DNA from: Leptospira sp.
GTDB lineage: Bacteria; Spirochaetota; Leptospiria; Leptospirales; Leptospiraceae
Assembly (NCBI GenBank): GCA_027531445.1
Contig: JAPZRK010000007.1
Span: forward strand, 124,001-188,000
Direction: 5' to 3'
DNA: 64,000 bases
Under the pieces are notes generated by a model, which saw nothing but the letters and a program-made list of their open reading frames with translations, did not search any database and was not told the DNA's origin. The position numbers and the translations under genes were made by a program. Positions 1-9,240 of the stretch are shown in pieces (within the stretch, counting starts at the first letter, position 1; each line of letters opens with the position of its first letter).

Positions 1-186
1 GCTTTGCAACCCAAATGGTTTATAAAATACGCAAATCTCGATAGCATCCCGAACCAATAATTGCCCAATGGGAACCTGGTACTTTTACTGAAAGCAATCA
101 TTTGGAACCAATGACTCGAAGTTGATGCTAGATTGAGGCAGAACCTATTCCGAGCTGATGTATATTCATAAATTAGAAAGGAAGGT

Positions 187-215
187 TTGACAGAATTCAT
201 GAACTTTAGTCTAAT
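187..215 (+). promoter_or_regulatory. Candidate sigma70-type promoter for nuoG-nuoI
   Basis: A perfect TTGACA (187-192) is followed after exactly 17 bases by TCTAAT (210-215), one mismatch from TATAAT. Transcription would begin near 222, right at the AAGGGGG ribosome site (222-228) of nuoG, so the leader would be very short. A 14-codon open frame from ATG 199 runs across the nuoG start; it may be chance. These genes could also be read from an upstream nuo promoter outside the window. Confidence 0.4.
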
Positions 216-236
216 CATATCAAGGGGGCTCGCTCT

Positions 237-1688
237 TTGGTAAAGATTAAGATTGATGGTGTCGAGTTCGATGTCGACGAAAAGAAAAACCTTATAGATG
301 CCGCAAAAGATGTCGGTGTCGAAATCCCCTATTTTTGTTATCATCCAGCTCTTTCTGTTGTAGGTATGTGTCGCATGTGCCTAATCGAAATAGAAGGGGT
401 TCCAAGGCTTCAAGCAGCTTGCAATACTCCTGTAAAAGAAGGGATGGGCATCATTACAAAATCCGACCGTGTCAAAGAAGCACGTGCAGGCACAATGGAG
501 TTTTTGCTCGCTAATCACCCGTTAGATTGTCCTGTTTGTGATAAGGCTGGTGAGTGTAGGCTTCAAGATAATGCCTTTGGTTCTGGAACAGGACATTCTC
601 GATTTGAATTTGAAAAGCGCAACGTCCCTCAAGAAGAAATTGGTACAAATCTCATCATCAACCATAATCGATGTATTGTTTGCTATAGATGTGTTCGATT
701 CGAAGAAGAAAAAGTTGGAGTCTCTAACCTAGGGTTATTCGAGCGCGGAAATCACTCTTTGATTGGACTTGCGAATAATGAACCTATAGATCATAACTAC
801 CAAGGTGCACTGGCAGACATTTGTCCTGTTGGCGCTCTTTTGAATCACAAAACATTATTTAAGTCGAGAGTTTGGTGGTATAAGTCACACTCTTCCGTTT
901 GTCATGGTTGCTCAACTGGATGCAATGTAACAACAAACGTTCGGGACAATAAAATGTACAGATATATGGTCAAGGAAGATCATGAAAAAGGTATGTTTTT
1001 CCTTTGTGACAAAGGTCGATTTGATCTAGATTGGATGAATGAAAACAGACTCTTCACTTATATGGAGTCTGGTCATGCTTCTACTTCTGTATCTGTCATC
1101 CCAAAAATCACATCTATCTTGCATAAGGCGAAAGGAATTGCCATTTTGGGTGGAGCGCATGAATCGAATGAACGTCTCGCGCGAATCAAAACTCAAATCT
1201 CTGAACTATCATCTTCACTGAAAGGCGTTTCTGTTCAGATGGAAACGAGAGTCACTGATGCTCAGTACAAAGATACAGAACAGGTTGATTTTTTACTTAC
1301 AAAAGATGCACACCCCAATACGAGAGGAGCTGTTGATTTAGGGCTTACAACGCAGGCAGGGTTGAAAGGCATTGAAGCAGAAGTATTAGCTGGCAAAGTG
1401 GATGTTGTATTTGTGATCAAAGAAGAGATCCCGTCGTCCTTATTGGGAAAAGCAACGATCGTATTGTTAGACACAAATCATTCCAACTTTGTAAACTCCG
1501 CAAGTTTCGTGATTCCGATTCAGATTTTCGCAGAAGAAGCTGGTACATTTACAAATAAAACTGGGCTGAAACAATCTTTTGAACAATCGATGGAAGCACC
1601 TAAAGGATTGCCTTCTTCTGCAGACTTTTTTGAAAAACTAGTATCTGCGCTTTCGGTAAAAGAGGAGGTTTTGCTTGGGAACGGTTAA
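237..1688 (+). CDS. nuoG: NADH-quinone oxidoreductase subunit G-like protein (short form)
   Basis: Peripheral-arm subunit of complex I that carries electrons from NADH toward quinone through iron-sulfur clusters. Visible ligands: a [2Fe-2S] ferredoxin-type set (C34, C45, C48, C62), the His-plus-three-Cys site (H94, C98, C101, C107), a CxxCxxC...C site (C146, C149, C152, C196) and the beginning of an N7-type site (C222, C225, C229). At 483 residues it is far shorter than the roughly 900 of E. coli NuoG; most of the molybdopterin-like domain is missing, as in other short NuoG forms. The start is TTG, chosen for the AAGGGGG site eight bases upstream. It overlaps nuoI by 14 bases, so the two are surely co-transcribed. 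The family assignment is secure. Confidence 0.9.
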   Translation: MVKIKIDGVEFDVDEKKNLIDAAKDVGVEIPYFCYHPALSVVGMCRMCLIEIEGVPRLQAACNTPVKEGMGIITKSDRVKEARAGTMEFLLANHPLDCPVCDKAGECRLQDNAFGSGTGHSRFEFEKRNVPQEEIGTNLIINHNRCIVCYRCVRFEEEKVGVSNLGLFERGNHSLIGLANNEPIDHNYQGALADICPVGALLNHKTLFKSRVWWYKSHSSVCHGCSTGCNVTTNVRDNKMYRYMVKEDHEKGMFFLCDKGRFDLDWMNENRLFTYMESGHASTSVSVIPKITSILHKAKGIAILGGAHESNERLARIKTQISELSSSLKGVSVQMETRVTDAQYKDTEQVDFLLTKDAHPNTRGAVDLGLTTQAGLKGIEAEVLAGKVDVVFVIKEEIPSSLLGKATIVLLDTNHSNFVNSASFVIPIQIFAEEAGTFTNKTGLKQSFEQSMEAPKGLPSSADFFEKLVSALSVKEEVLLGNG

Positions 1689-2202
1689 TGTAGTAAATGT
1701 TGCGAAACGCCATCAGTTCTCATGGTATGAAAAGTTTTACTTTTGGTCGATCGGCAAAGGTATGTGGATCACCATCAAACATTTCATCAAAGTCGCTTTG
1801 TTCAATAAACAAGTAACCATCGAGTATCCAGAAAAGAAACGTCAATATTCGACTCGATTTCGTGGAATGCATTCGATGAAACGTGACGAACAGGGGCGAG
1901 AAAGATGCACTGCTTGTTTTTGCTGTATGTGGATTTGCCCTGCAAATGCAATTTTAATCCAAGCGGAACATGTACCTTCAGATAGACAGCACTTGCATCC
2001 AGAAGATAAATACGCTCAAAAATTTGAAATCAATCTCCTTCGTTGTATTTTCTGCGGTTTGTGTGAAGAGGCCTGTCCTAAGGGTGCCATCTATTTGGAT
2101 GGAACCGGAGAGATGGCGGCTGACAATCGGGAAGATTTGATACTAACAAAGGAAAGGATGATGGAGAAATCGGGTGGTCCTCTTATTGGTCAGCGAAATT
2201 AA
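1675..2202 (+). CDS. nuoI: NADH-quinone oxidoreductase subunit I
   Basis: 8Fe ferredoxin-type subunit linking the peripheral arm of complex I to the membrane arm. Two [4Fe-4S] motifs of the CxxCxxCxxxCP kind are seen: C78/C81/C84/C88 and C124/C127/C130/C134. The first 45 residues contain an amphipathic stretch that would rest on the membrane. The TTG start at 1675 sits six bases after AGGAGG (1663-1668), inside the end of nuoG, which indicates coupled translation. No other nuo gene follows; a hairpin overlaps the stop codon, so this is the end of a partial nuo cluster. The remaining subunits must lie upstream of the window or elsewhere. Confidence 0.93.
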   Translation: MGTVNVVNVAKRHQFSWYEKFYFWSIGKGMWITIKHFIKVALFNKQVTIEYPEKKRQYSTRFRGMHSMKRDEQGRERCTACFCCMWICPANAILIQAEHVPSDRQHLHPEDKYAQKFEINLLRCIFCGLCEEACPKGAIYLDGTGEMAADNREDLILTKERMMEKSGGPLIGQRN

Positions 2203-2211
2203 TCGCTGACC
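2188..2211 (+). terminator. Hairpin at the end of nuoI (probable terminator)
   Basis: A perfect 9-bp stem (GGTCAGCGA, 2188-2196, with its complement 2203-2211) encloses a six-base loop AATTAA that contains the nuoI stop codon. The following bases (ATTTCCCGTT) are only weakly T-rich, so termination efficiency is uncertain. A ribosome at the stop codon would cover the stem. Confidence 0.55.
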
Positions 2212-2248
2212 ATTTCCCGTTATCAAAATTTCACTTTTCTGATCCTAC

Positions 2249-3244
2249 TTGAAACTTTTCTATAATCATTATATTCTCTTAATCCTTTTTGTTCCGTTAT
2301 TTGTTTTTGCAAATGGAACAATCATTGAGGATGAAGAAGATGAAAAACTTCTCATCGAAAATCATGCAGTAGAAAAACTACGATTTGGTTTAGCAAATCA
2401 CATTCACTACTACAAAATCAAAAAAACTAAAAATACGGTCGTAGAACAAAGATCGGGGCGAACGAGACTCTTTGATCATAACCTAATCTTGAGAGCGATT
2501 TTTCAAGGAAATATAATACATAGAGAATATGGATCCTTTTCGCAATTATTTGAAGGTGCTAGTTTTATTGATTTCGGTAGTGCCATCTTATATGAAGAAG
2601 GTGCGGTAACAGTAAGAGATCTGTATGAAGATCGAATCCTTAGCCCTCACCTTTACAAAATCGTCGCAACAGATATTAATGATACATCATTTGATCATAC
2701 AAGATATATTGAAATACATATGGAAGAGAGAGAACCTTTTCCCTTTCCTTTTAATGAGATACCAGTACTTCTAGATGACCCTGAATATATTCGAGTGCTA
2801 ACTAAAATTTATTCGAAAAATGAGAACTCGCCGATCATATTTCGATCCACGAACTCCGGTCCTGATTTATTTTATACAGTCGACGAAATGAAATTACACT
2901 TTGCCTCGATACTAAGTGCGAACCCAAATCGAAACATTTTATACTTTTTCAATCGTTTTGTTTTCTTCAGATCAATTTGCACAAATCAATTTCAATTGAT
3001 CGGAACCATCGATGAAAAGATTGGCGTAAATCATAGCTTTAGTGCTTGGAGGTATGTTGATTGGAACCGCCGAACATATAAAGAAGGTTTTCATCCAAAT
3101 TGGCGCTACATTCGTTTTATAAATGAGACATATTTACCAATTGGGGATCGAGCTGATGCATTGATTCGGAATCAATCTTGTTCGTTAAAAGGAAAAATTC
3201 GTTCGATATCGAACAATTTTAAAAAATCGTTTCAAAAACGATGA
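2249..3244 (+). CDS. Secreted or periplasmic protein of unknown function
   Basis: 331 residues with a clear Sec signal peptide: Lys2, then a hydrophobic run to about residue 21 (FVFA, likely cleaved before NG), followed by an acidic patch (EDEEDE). No lipobox Cys is present. The rest is mixed alpha/beta, rich in aromatic residues and Arg, without a motif I recognise. The start is TTG; no good ribosome site precedes it, so the exact start is uncertain, though the signal peptide begins here. It stands alone between the nuoI hairpin and the thiolase gene. I cannot assign a function; a Leptospira-specific family is the likely answer. Confidence 0.6.
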   Translation: MKLFYNHYILLILFVPLFVFANGTIIEDEEDEKLLIENHAVEKLRFGLANHIHYYKIKKTKNTVVEQRSGRTRLFDHNLILRAIFQGNIIHREYGSFSQLFEGASFIDFGSAILYEEGAVTVRDLYEDRILSPHLYKIVATDINDTSFDHTRYIEIHMEEREPFPFPFNEIPVLLDDPEYIRVLTKIYSKNENSPIIFRSTNSGPDLFYTVDEMKLHFASILSANPNRNILYFFNRFVFFRSICTNQFQLIGTIDEKIGVNHSFSAWRYVDWNRRTYKEGFHPNWRYIRFINETYLPIGDRADALIRNQSCSLKGKIRSISNNFKKSFQKR

Positions 3245-3311
3245 ATTTTTCTTTCCATATGTAAGGAACCGTGTACTTTTTTCATATCTACTACCCAAAG
3301 AGAGGTAAATC

Positions 3312-4526
3312 ATGGGGAACTCATTTATCGTCGATGCTGTCAGGACTCCTCGCGGAAAAGGCAAAAAAAGGGGTACACTAGCAAGCGTTCACCCACAAGA
3401 ACTATCAGCGGCCACCTTAAAAGCACTTCAAGAAAGGAATGGTATTGATCCAAAAACTGTTGAAGAAGTTGTTCTTGGTTGTGTATCGCAAGTAGCTGAC
3501 CAAGCGGCATGTATCGCTCGTTATGCTGTTATGGCAGCACATTGGCCAAAGGAAGTGCCTGGTTACACAGTAAATCGTTTCTGCGGATCTGGCTTACAAG
3601 CATTAAACAACGTTGCAAACCACGTTTCATCTGGCGCGATGGATTTAGCTGTTGGTGGTGGAGTCGAATCCATGAGCCGTGTAAAAATGGGCGATGATAT
3701 GTTAGGTCGTGATTTCAATGTTGGTAACGAAAAAATCGCTCAATTTTACAATCTAGTTCCACAAGGTATATCTGCTGACTTGATTGCCACAAAATATGAT
3801 ATATCAAGAGAAGAAGCAGATCGTTTTGCTGAATCTTCCCAAGTAAAAGCTGCTAATGCAGTAAAAAATGGTTACTTTAAAAAATCTATCGTTCCTATCA
3901 AATTAGATGATGGAACTATCGTTACTGATGAAGAAAACCCACGTATCGAATCCGATTATGCATTTCTTTCCGGTCTTGGTCCCGTATTTAAAACTATCGG
4001 CGAACAAGAATTGGATGCAATTGCTCTTCGATCCTATCCTGAAATAAAAAAAATAAACCACATTCACACTTTAGGAAATTCGTCTGGTATCGTTGATGGC
4101 GCGGCTGCCCTCCTCGTTGCGAATGACGATGGTTTAAAAAAATATGGTTTGAAACCTAGAGCAAAAGTGATTGCGACCGCTTGTACAGGTGAGGACCCAA
4201 CAATTATGCTGACTGGACCTGTATCAGCTTCTAACAAAGCATTGAAGATGGCTGGTCTTTCAGTCAAAGATATTGATCTCTGGGAAATCAATGAAGCATT
4301 TGCATCTGTTGTACTTTATGTTAAAAAAACACTTGGTATCGACGCTGATAAAATCAATGTAAACGGTGGTGCGATGGCTCTTGGACATCCGCTCGGAGCG
4401 ACAGGTGCGATCCTAACTGGAACCGTTCTTGATGAATTAGAACGTCGTGATCTGAAGTATGGTCTCATTACACTTTGCATTGGCGGTGGTATGGGTATCG
4501 CAACGATCATCGAAAGAATAAAGTAA
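3312..4526 (+). CDS. Acetyl-CoA C-acyltransferase (thiolase)
   Basis: Cleaves 3-ketoacyl-CoA with CoA in the last step of beta-oxidation, or condenses two acetyl-CoA in reverse. The 404-residue length and all catalytic elements fit a degradative thiolase: nucleophile C91 in NRFCGSG, H359 in ALGHPLGATG, C389 in CIGGGMG, and the NEAFA motif near residue 333. Leptospira live on long-chain fatty acids, so a FadA role fits best, but sequence alone cannot separate FadA from AtoB/PhaA. ATG start with AGAGAGG upstream. The gene is monocistronic, ending in a strong terminator. A DUF35 protein, a common thiolase partner, follows after that terminator. Confidence 0.9.
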   Translation: MGNSFIVDAVRTPRGKGKKRGTLASVHPQELSAATLKALQERNGIDPKTVEEVVLGCVSQVADQAACIARYAVMAAHWPKEVPGYTVNRFCGSGLQALNNVANHVSSGAMDLAVGGGVESMSRVKMGDDMLGRDFNVGNEKIAQFYNLVPQGISADLIATKYDISREEADRFAESSQVKAANAVKNGYFKKSIVPIKLDDGTIVTDEENPRIESDYAFLSGLGPVFKTIGEQELDAIALRSYPEIKKINHIHTLGNSSGIVDGAAALLVANDDGLKKYGLKPRAKVIATACTGEDPTIMLTGPVSASNKALKMAGLSVKDIDLWEINEAFASVVLYVKKTLGIDADKINVNGGAMALGHPLGATGAILTGTVLDELERRDLKYGLITLCIGGGMGIATIIERIK

Positions 4527-4568
4527 TTGAACAATTCGTTCTGAGTTGATTGATTCAAAATGAACGGA

Positions 4569-4607
4569 GCTAGATCAGAAAACTGATCTAGCTTTTTTAT
4601 TTTTTTT
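4569..4607 (+). terminator. Rho-independent terminator after the thiolase gene
   Basis: A perfect 10-bp stem (GCTAGATCAG, loop AAAA, complement to 4592) is followed by T6-A-T8. An extra A-T pair extends the stem into the T-run. It is the clearest intrinsic terminator in the window. Confidence 0.93.
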
Positions 4608-4690
4608 GCAATCAAGTGAATAAGAAGACCATTTACTCTTTTTTCTCTGATGTTATTTGATTCAATGTAAATGTGGAGTATTATATTTCT

Positions 4691-5032
4691 ATGGAAAATC
4701 CGCTCACAATAAAAGGTACAAAATGTAGCGCCTGTATGGCGATATGTTTAGATCCCTTATGGACTTGTTCTGAATGTGGAAGTGAAAGTTTAGAAGAAAT
4801 ATCTATTTCACCACAAGGAAGTATCTATACATTTACGGAAGTACATGTCGGATTCGGGCATATGGCTAATAAAGTTCCTTATATTCTCGCCATTGTTGAA
4901 ACTGAAGGAATGCATAAACTCACTGCGGTGATCGAAAATTTAAATCAATCTCCTAACATAGAGATAGGGACAAAAGTAAAATTAAGTCGAATTGACGAGA
5001 CCATTGGCCCCGTTTTCGAAATCAGTTTGTAA
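4691..5032 (+). CDS. DUF35 OB-fold protein with zinc ribbon
   Basis: 113 residues: an N-terminal rubredoxin-like zinc ribbon (C12, C15, C26, C29) followed by an OB-fold (YTFTEVHVGFG onward). DUF35 proteins associate with thiolases and HMG-CoA synthase-like enzymes and are thought to channel or position acyl-CoA substrates; that is family knowledge, not shown here. An in-frame GTG at 4673 would add six residues but lacks a ribosome site, whereas ATG 4691 has GGAG (4675-4678) upstream, so I use the ATG. It lies downstream of a thiolase but behind its terminator, so it needs its own promoter. The 3' end overlaps the convergent glucosidase gene by 11 bases. Confidence 0.75.
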   Translation: MENPLTIKGTKCSACMAICLDPLWTCSECGSESLEEISISPQGSIYTFTEVHVGFGHMANKVPYILAIVETEGMHKLTAVIENLNQSPNIEIGTKVKLSRIDETIGPVFEISL

Positions 5033-6644
5033 ATACGATGGCTTCATTTGGAAATAAATGTAAAAATCCATCTTCCAAATCTTTGTGAAGCAAAGTAGGT
5101 CGCGGAGCAGAGCTGAATAGTATTTGTTCCAATGCCCACTTTCTAGGGTAAGAAACTTCAACATCATCATTTGAGAAGTTTAAAAAGATATAAGTTTCTT
5201 CCTTTCCTTCCTTTCTTTTATAAAACAAAACTTTTTTATCTTTGCTAAGGTGAATTTTAAGATTACCTTTACGTAAAGATTTTCGCTCTTTTCTAATTCC
5301 GATCAACGATCTATACGTGTTAAATAAAGAGCCTCTATCTTCCTGCTGAGATTTTACATTGACTTCATTTGCTTTTTCATACGTAGGAAGCCAAGCCGTC
5401 CCAGTGGTAAAACCTGTTGTATCAGAGTCGTCCCAGGCCATAGGAATACGTTCTGGATCTCTACCAGGATGGAATGGCCAGTATTTCTTTCCAACTGGAT
5501 CTTGGATTTTTTTGAAAGGAACTCTTTGTCGCTCCATCCCAATTTCTTCGCCATAATATAAAAACGGTGTACCACGAAGGGTGAGCATCATTGTGGCCGC
5601 CAATTTAGCTCTAGGAATGGTTTCTTTGCCTTTCATATAACGGGTGATATGTCTAGGGAAATCATGATTTGAAAGTGTATAATTTGGCCAATTATCTTCG
5701 CCTAAAGCAGATTCGAAGTCCTTGATGATACAATAAAAACTTTCAGCTTTCCAAGGTGAAAATAAAAACATAAAATTGAATGCTAGGTGGAGTTCGTCAT
5801 TCCGACCACAGTACGTTGCAGGAAGGGTGACATTTCCCGGAAAATCTTGCATCACTTCGCCCACAGCCATCCTACGTTCTGGATAGGAATCGAGTAGTTT
5901 TCTTAATCTACGAAGTATGCCATGCATTTCCGGTCTATCTCGATCATAGACATGTACTTGTTTATCGTAGGGTCGAGGTCCCTTCATAAAATATGATTGG
6001 TTATCACGGAAAAATTCATCTTTTATGTAAAGATTTACCACATCCAATCGGAAACCATCAACTCCCATATCAAGCCAAAACTTGATCATACTAAATATGG
6101 CTTCTTCCACTTCTGGATTTCGCCAATTTAGATCCGGTTGCTCTTTTAGGAAGGAGTGAAAGTAGGACTCCCCAGTGCGTTTATCATATTCCCAAGCTAA
6201 TCCACCAAAAGCACCTAACCAATTATTTGGTGGTCGACCATGAGGAGAATCTTTCCAAATATACCAATCTCTTTTTGGACTATTTTTTGAGGAACGACTC
6301 TCTATAAACCAAGGATGTAAATGTGAAGTGTGATTGACCACTAAATCCATAATGATTTTTATATTTCTTTTATGAGCTTCACGTAACAGACGTTTAAAAG
6401 TTGTCAAATCTCCGTATATCGGATCAATTTCATTATAATCCGAGATGTCATATCCAAAATCAAACATTGGTGAAGGGTAGACTGGCGAAAGCCAGATCGC
6501 ATCGATTCCCAAAGAATCCTTATTTCCAGCCAGATAATCTAATCTCTGGATGATACCTTCTAAATCACCGATTCCGTCTCCGTTTGAATCTTGGAAACTC
6601 CGTGGATAAATTTGATAAATAACTGCTTCTTTCCACCAATTCAT
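5022..6644 (-). CDS. GH13 alpha-glucosidase (oligo-1,6-glucosidase type)
   Basis: Cytoplasmic (beta/alpha)8 enzyme that hydrolyses short alpha-glucosides or isomerises related sugars. The N-terminal WWKEAVIYQIYPRSF and NGDGIGD motifs are typical of the oligo-1,6-glucosidase/alpha-glucosidase/trehalose-synthase branch. Region I is DLVVNH, region II GFRLDVVN (nucleophile Asp), region III the Glu in VGEVMQ, region IV SNHD. No signal peptide. The longer frame starts at 6671 inside glnD; the ATG at 6644 comes right after the glnD stop and matches where relatives begin, so I prefer it. Co-transcription with glnD is implied. Substrate cannot be fixed from sequence. About 540 residues, the normal length. 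Confidence 0.88.
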   Translation of the reverse strand: MNWWKEAVIYQIYPRSFQDSNGDGIGDLEGIIQRLDYLAGNKDSLGIDAIWLSPVYPSPMFDFGYDISDYNEIDPIYGDLTTFKRLLREAHKRNIKIIMDLVVNHTSHLHPWFIESRSSKNSPKRDWYIWKDSPHGRPPNNWLGAFGGLAWEYDKRTGESYFHSFLKEQPDLNWRNPEVEEAIFSMIKFWLDMGVDGFRLDVVNLYIKDEFFRDNQSYFMKGPRPYDKQVHVYDRDRPEMHGILRRLRKLLDSYPERRMAVGEVMQDFPGNVTLPATYCGRNDELHLAFNFMFLFSPWKAESFYCIIKDFESALGEDNWPNYTLSNHDFPRHITRYMKGKETIPRAKLAATMMLTLRGTPFLYYGEEIGMERQRVPFKKIQDPVGKKYWPFHPGRDPERIPMAWDDSDTTGFTTGTAWLPTYEKANEVNVKSQQEDRGSLFNTYRSLIGIRKERKSLRKGNLKIHLSKDKKVLFYKRKEGKEETYIFLNFSNDDVEVSYPRKWALEQILFSSAPRPTLLHKDLEDGFLHLFPNEAIVFTN

Positions 6645-6645
6645 G

Positions 6646-9207
6646 CTAAAAACTAATCTCGAAAGTGCCATGGTTTTCTTTCATTTGAGTCACTTCCGAA
6701 ATTTTCTCCTTAATTGAAAAAATTAATTCTGATTCTGTGATTTTTTGACCATCATTAGTTTGGATGTAAAAAGAGTCATACGCAAAATCTGTGCTAGTCG
6801 AGATACGCACAAATATTACATCTAAGTCAAATTCTAATAATGACCTAAGGATTCTATAAACTAGCCCAATAGAGTCCGGTGCTCTAACTTCAAGAATGGT
6901 GTAGGAGTCTGATAAATCATTTGAAAATTTAACTAATTCATCCACCATCCCATCAGGTATAGTTACGAGTTTTGACCATATATTTGTGCTTGTGGCTACT
7001 TCTTCGATATTTAGTCTTCCTTCTATACAATCTAAAATTTTTGTTTCTATTTCGACTAGTTGATCTGCGCGAATGTCTCCAGATCCAAATTGATCTGTGA
7101 TTTGAGCCTGCAGAATTAGATCTCCATTTTTACTTCTAAAGAGCCTCATACCGACGAGGTTTAATCCCATCGAAGAAATGGTTCCGCAGACAAAAAGTAA
7201 AAGCTGTCGATTGGCTTTACTAAAAATTGATATGGTAACGAAAGCTGGTTCTGCCTCTGAAATGAATCTTATCTCTTTGCTTTCGTTTTTCCATTCGAGT
7301 ATATTGATAAAATGTTGAAAGATTCTACGTGGAGTATTGTAGTTCAGGTAAGATTCTGGTTTTACTTCCAATGCAAATTTGACAACAGCCTTGCTTGCAA
7401 CCTGATCTATCCCTTCTTTCTCTAATAAGTAATTTTCCAATGTTTGTTCAATACGTTCGAGAGAATCCATAGGACTTGTTTCTCGTTCTAAAATCTTCAA
7501 TGTGGAAGAGTAGAGGAAGTATAGAATTTCTTTCTTCCAATTTGTTAGTATTCCTTTGCCAACAGATTTCGTATCAATGATTGTCAGGATGTAAAGTAAT
7601 CGTAACGTATTTTGGTTTGTAAACAATTTGGCAAAAGCGGAAAGCAAATTGGGATCATGAATATCTCGCTTGGAAGAAAGTTCTGACATGATTACATGTT
7701 CTGCTACAAGGAATCTTAATAGTTCGGTATCCGATTCCGAAAGACCAAGTCGTTCTGCAATAATAAGTGCAAGTTCCGCTCCATATTGGCTATGATCTCC
7801 TTCTTTCACCTTACCTGCATCATGTATAAGAATTGCAAGAATCAGTATTTCGATATTTTCGCATTGTTCAAAGACGGATTGAATTTGAGGATCATCCCAT
7901 TCGCCTGATATCAACACATCCAATTCTCGAATGATGAGTAGAGTGTGTTCATCGACAGTATATTGATGATGATAGCTAAAAAGAGGAAAGTTTGTACACG
8001 CTCCAAATTCAGGTAAGAGTTTCCCAAGAATGTTGCATTCGTGCATGAGGGTTAGTAGGTGACCAATTCTTTTTTTATTCTTCAAAAGTTTCAAAAATGA
8101 TTCGATAACCAATCCATTGTTTTTAAAATCATCGCCGATAAAATTTGATGAGATACGTAGTTCATTTAATAGAATTCTTGAAGGTTCCGTGTTTTGCGAT
8201 TGTGCGTCCAAGAAGAAAGTGATCACATCCTCATATAAGGTATCTGGGTTGGAAAATGGATTGTTAAACTGAAGGTTATTGGCTATTTTTCTGCTGTCTA
8301 GATACATCCCTAAATAGAAATAAATATCTTTCTGAGCTTTGTAAAAAGCGCTCATCAGTTTTTCGATAGAGGTTAGATTGTTTTTTGCACCGAATCCGAG
8401 AAATTCAGCTACTTCTGCCTGAAAATTTAAATCTAAACGGTCATTCTTTCTGCCAGATAATATGTGTACTGCGGATCGAGTCAATAATAAAAAATCATAC
8501 GCATTTAGAATGGGAAGGGTATCACCTTTGAGAAAAAAATCAAAAATCCCATTGCCATGATTTGTATGACGTTCGCTGGTTTTTTCGATCCAATACATAA
8601 ATTGGACATCTCTTAGACCTAGTGGATCACTTTTAATATTAGGCTCAGATAGAAGCAATGGATCATATGAATTGATAATTCGTTCTTCTAAAAAGTTTAT
8701 CTTCCAGTCATTAAATTTGGTTACAGCCGTTACAGGCAATTGATCCAAAAAATTTATTTTATATTTTGTAAATAATTCTAAAGAACCAATGAGAAATCTA
8801 GAATCAAGAATGGCATGGTATGATTGTATGTTATCTATATAGTTAAATGATTCACTGATTGTCCTACAAGTATGTCCAACATCTCTACCATTGTTATAGA
8901 GGTAATTATTGATTTGTGAGATGACTTCTTTTAGAGTTTGTTCGTTGAGTTGATCATCATGTAAGTACAAAAGATCTATATCTGAGTAGGGCGATATTTC
9001 CATCCTACCGTATCCGCCGATTGGGACTAACGCTAAATGGCTGGCGATCCCGTATTGGCGATCCAAATCTGAAAATAGAGAAATGAGAGAGGAATCGATT
9101 AAAAAACTCAACTGTCTCGTAAACAAACGACCAGATTGAATGAGTCTAGCTTTTGGGAAGGTTCGGAGAAGTTTTGCCTTGAGTTCTAATTTCATTGTTT
9201 GAAACAT
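6646..9207 (-). CDS. glnD: PII uridylyltransferase / uridylyl-removing enzyme
   Basis: Bifunctional sensor of glutamine that adds or removes UMP on PII proteins and so sets nitrogen metabolism. Domains in order: nucleotidyltransferase with GGYGRMEISPYSDID (about 64-78, metal-binding DxD), a linker helical domain, an HD phosphohydrolase (IHDAGKVKEGDHSQYG, about 450-540), then two ACT domains (about 675-750 and 790-853). 853 residues is the usual size. ATG 9207 is taken; ATG 9195 is an equally possible start. No glnB is in the window. Only 33 bases separate it from the divergent gene at 9241, and the GH13 gene follows directly. The ammonium transporter fusion at 41 kb is the only other nitrogen gene here. 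Confidence 0.9.
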   Translation of the reverse strand: MFQTMKLELKAKLLRTFPKARLIQSGRLFTRQLSFLIDSSLISLFSDLDRQYGIASHLALVPIGGYGRMEISPYSDIDLLYLHDDQLNEQTLKEVISQINNYLYNNGRDVGHTCRTISESFNYIDNIQSYHAILDSRFLIGSLELFTKYKINFLDQLPVTAVTKFNDWKINFLEERIINSYDPLLLSEPNIKSDPLGLRDVQFMYWIEKTSERHTNHGNGIFDFFLKGDTLPILNAYDFLLLTRSAVHILSGRKNDRLDLNFQAEVAEFLGFGAKNNLTSIEKLMSAFYKAQKDIYFYLGMYLDSRKIANNLQFNNPFSNPDTLYEDVITFFLDAQSQNTEPSRILLNELRISSNFIGDDFKNNGLVIESFLKLLKNKKRIGHLLTLMHECNILGKLLPEFGACTNFPLFSYHHQYTVDEHTLLIIRELDVLISGEWDDPQIQSVFEQCENIEILILAILIHDAGKVKEGDHSQYGAELALIIAERLGLSESDTELLRFLVAEHVIMSELSSKRDIHDPNLLSAFAKLFTNQNTLRLLYILTIIDTKSVGKGILTNWKKEILYFLYSSTLKILERETSPMDSLERIEQTLENYLLEKEGIDQVASKAVVKFALEVKPESYLNYNTPRRIFQHFINILEWKNESKEIRFISEAEPAFVTISIFSKANRQLLLFVCGTISSMGLNLVGMRLFRSKNGDLILQAQITDQFGSGDIRADQLVEIETKILDCIEGRLNIEEVATSTNIWSKLVTIPDGMVDELVKFSNDLSDSYTILEVRAPDSIGLVYRILRSLLEFDLDVIFVRISTSTDFAYDSFYIQTNDGQKITESELIFSIKEKISEVTQMKENHGTFEISF

Positions 9208-9240
9208 TGGACAATCACGAACAAAAGTTCGCTCGAATCC

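Noticed and set aside
1..60. Possible 3' end of an upstream gene (frame 1, ending TAA at 58)
   Set aside because: Nineteen codons without any recognisable match, and another frame is also open there; not supportable as a gene.
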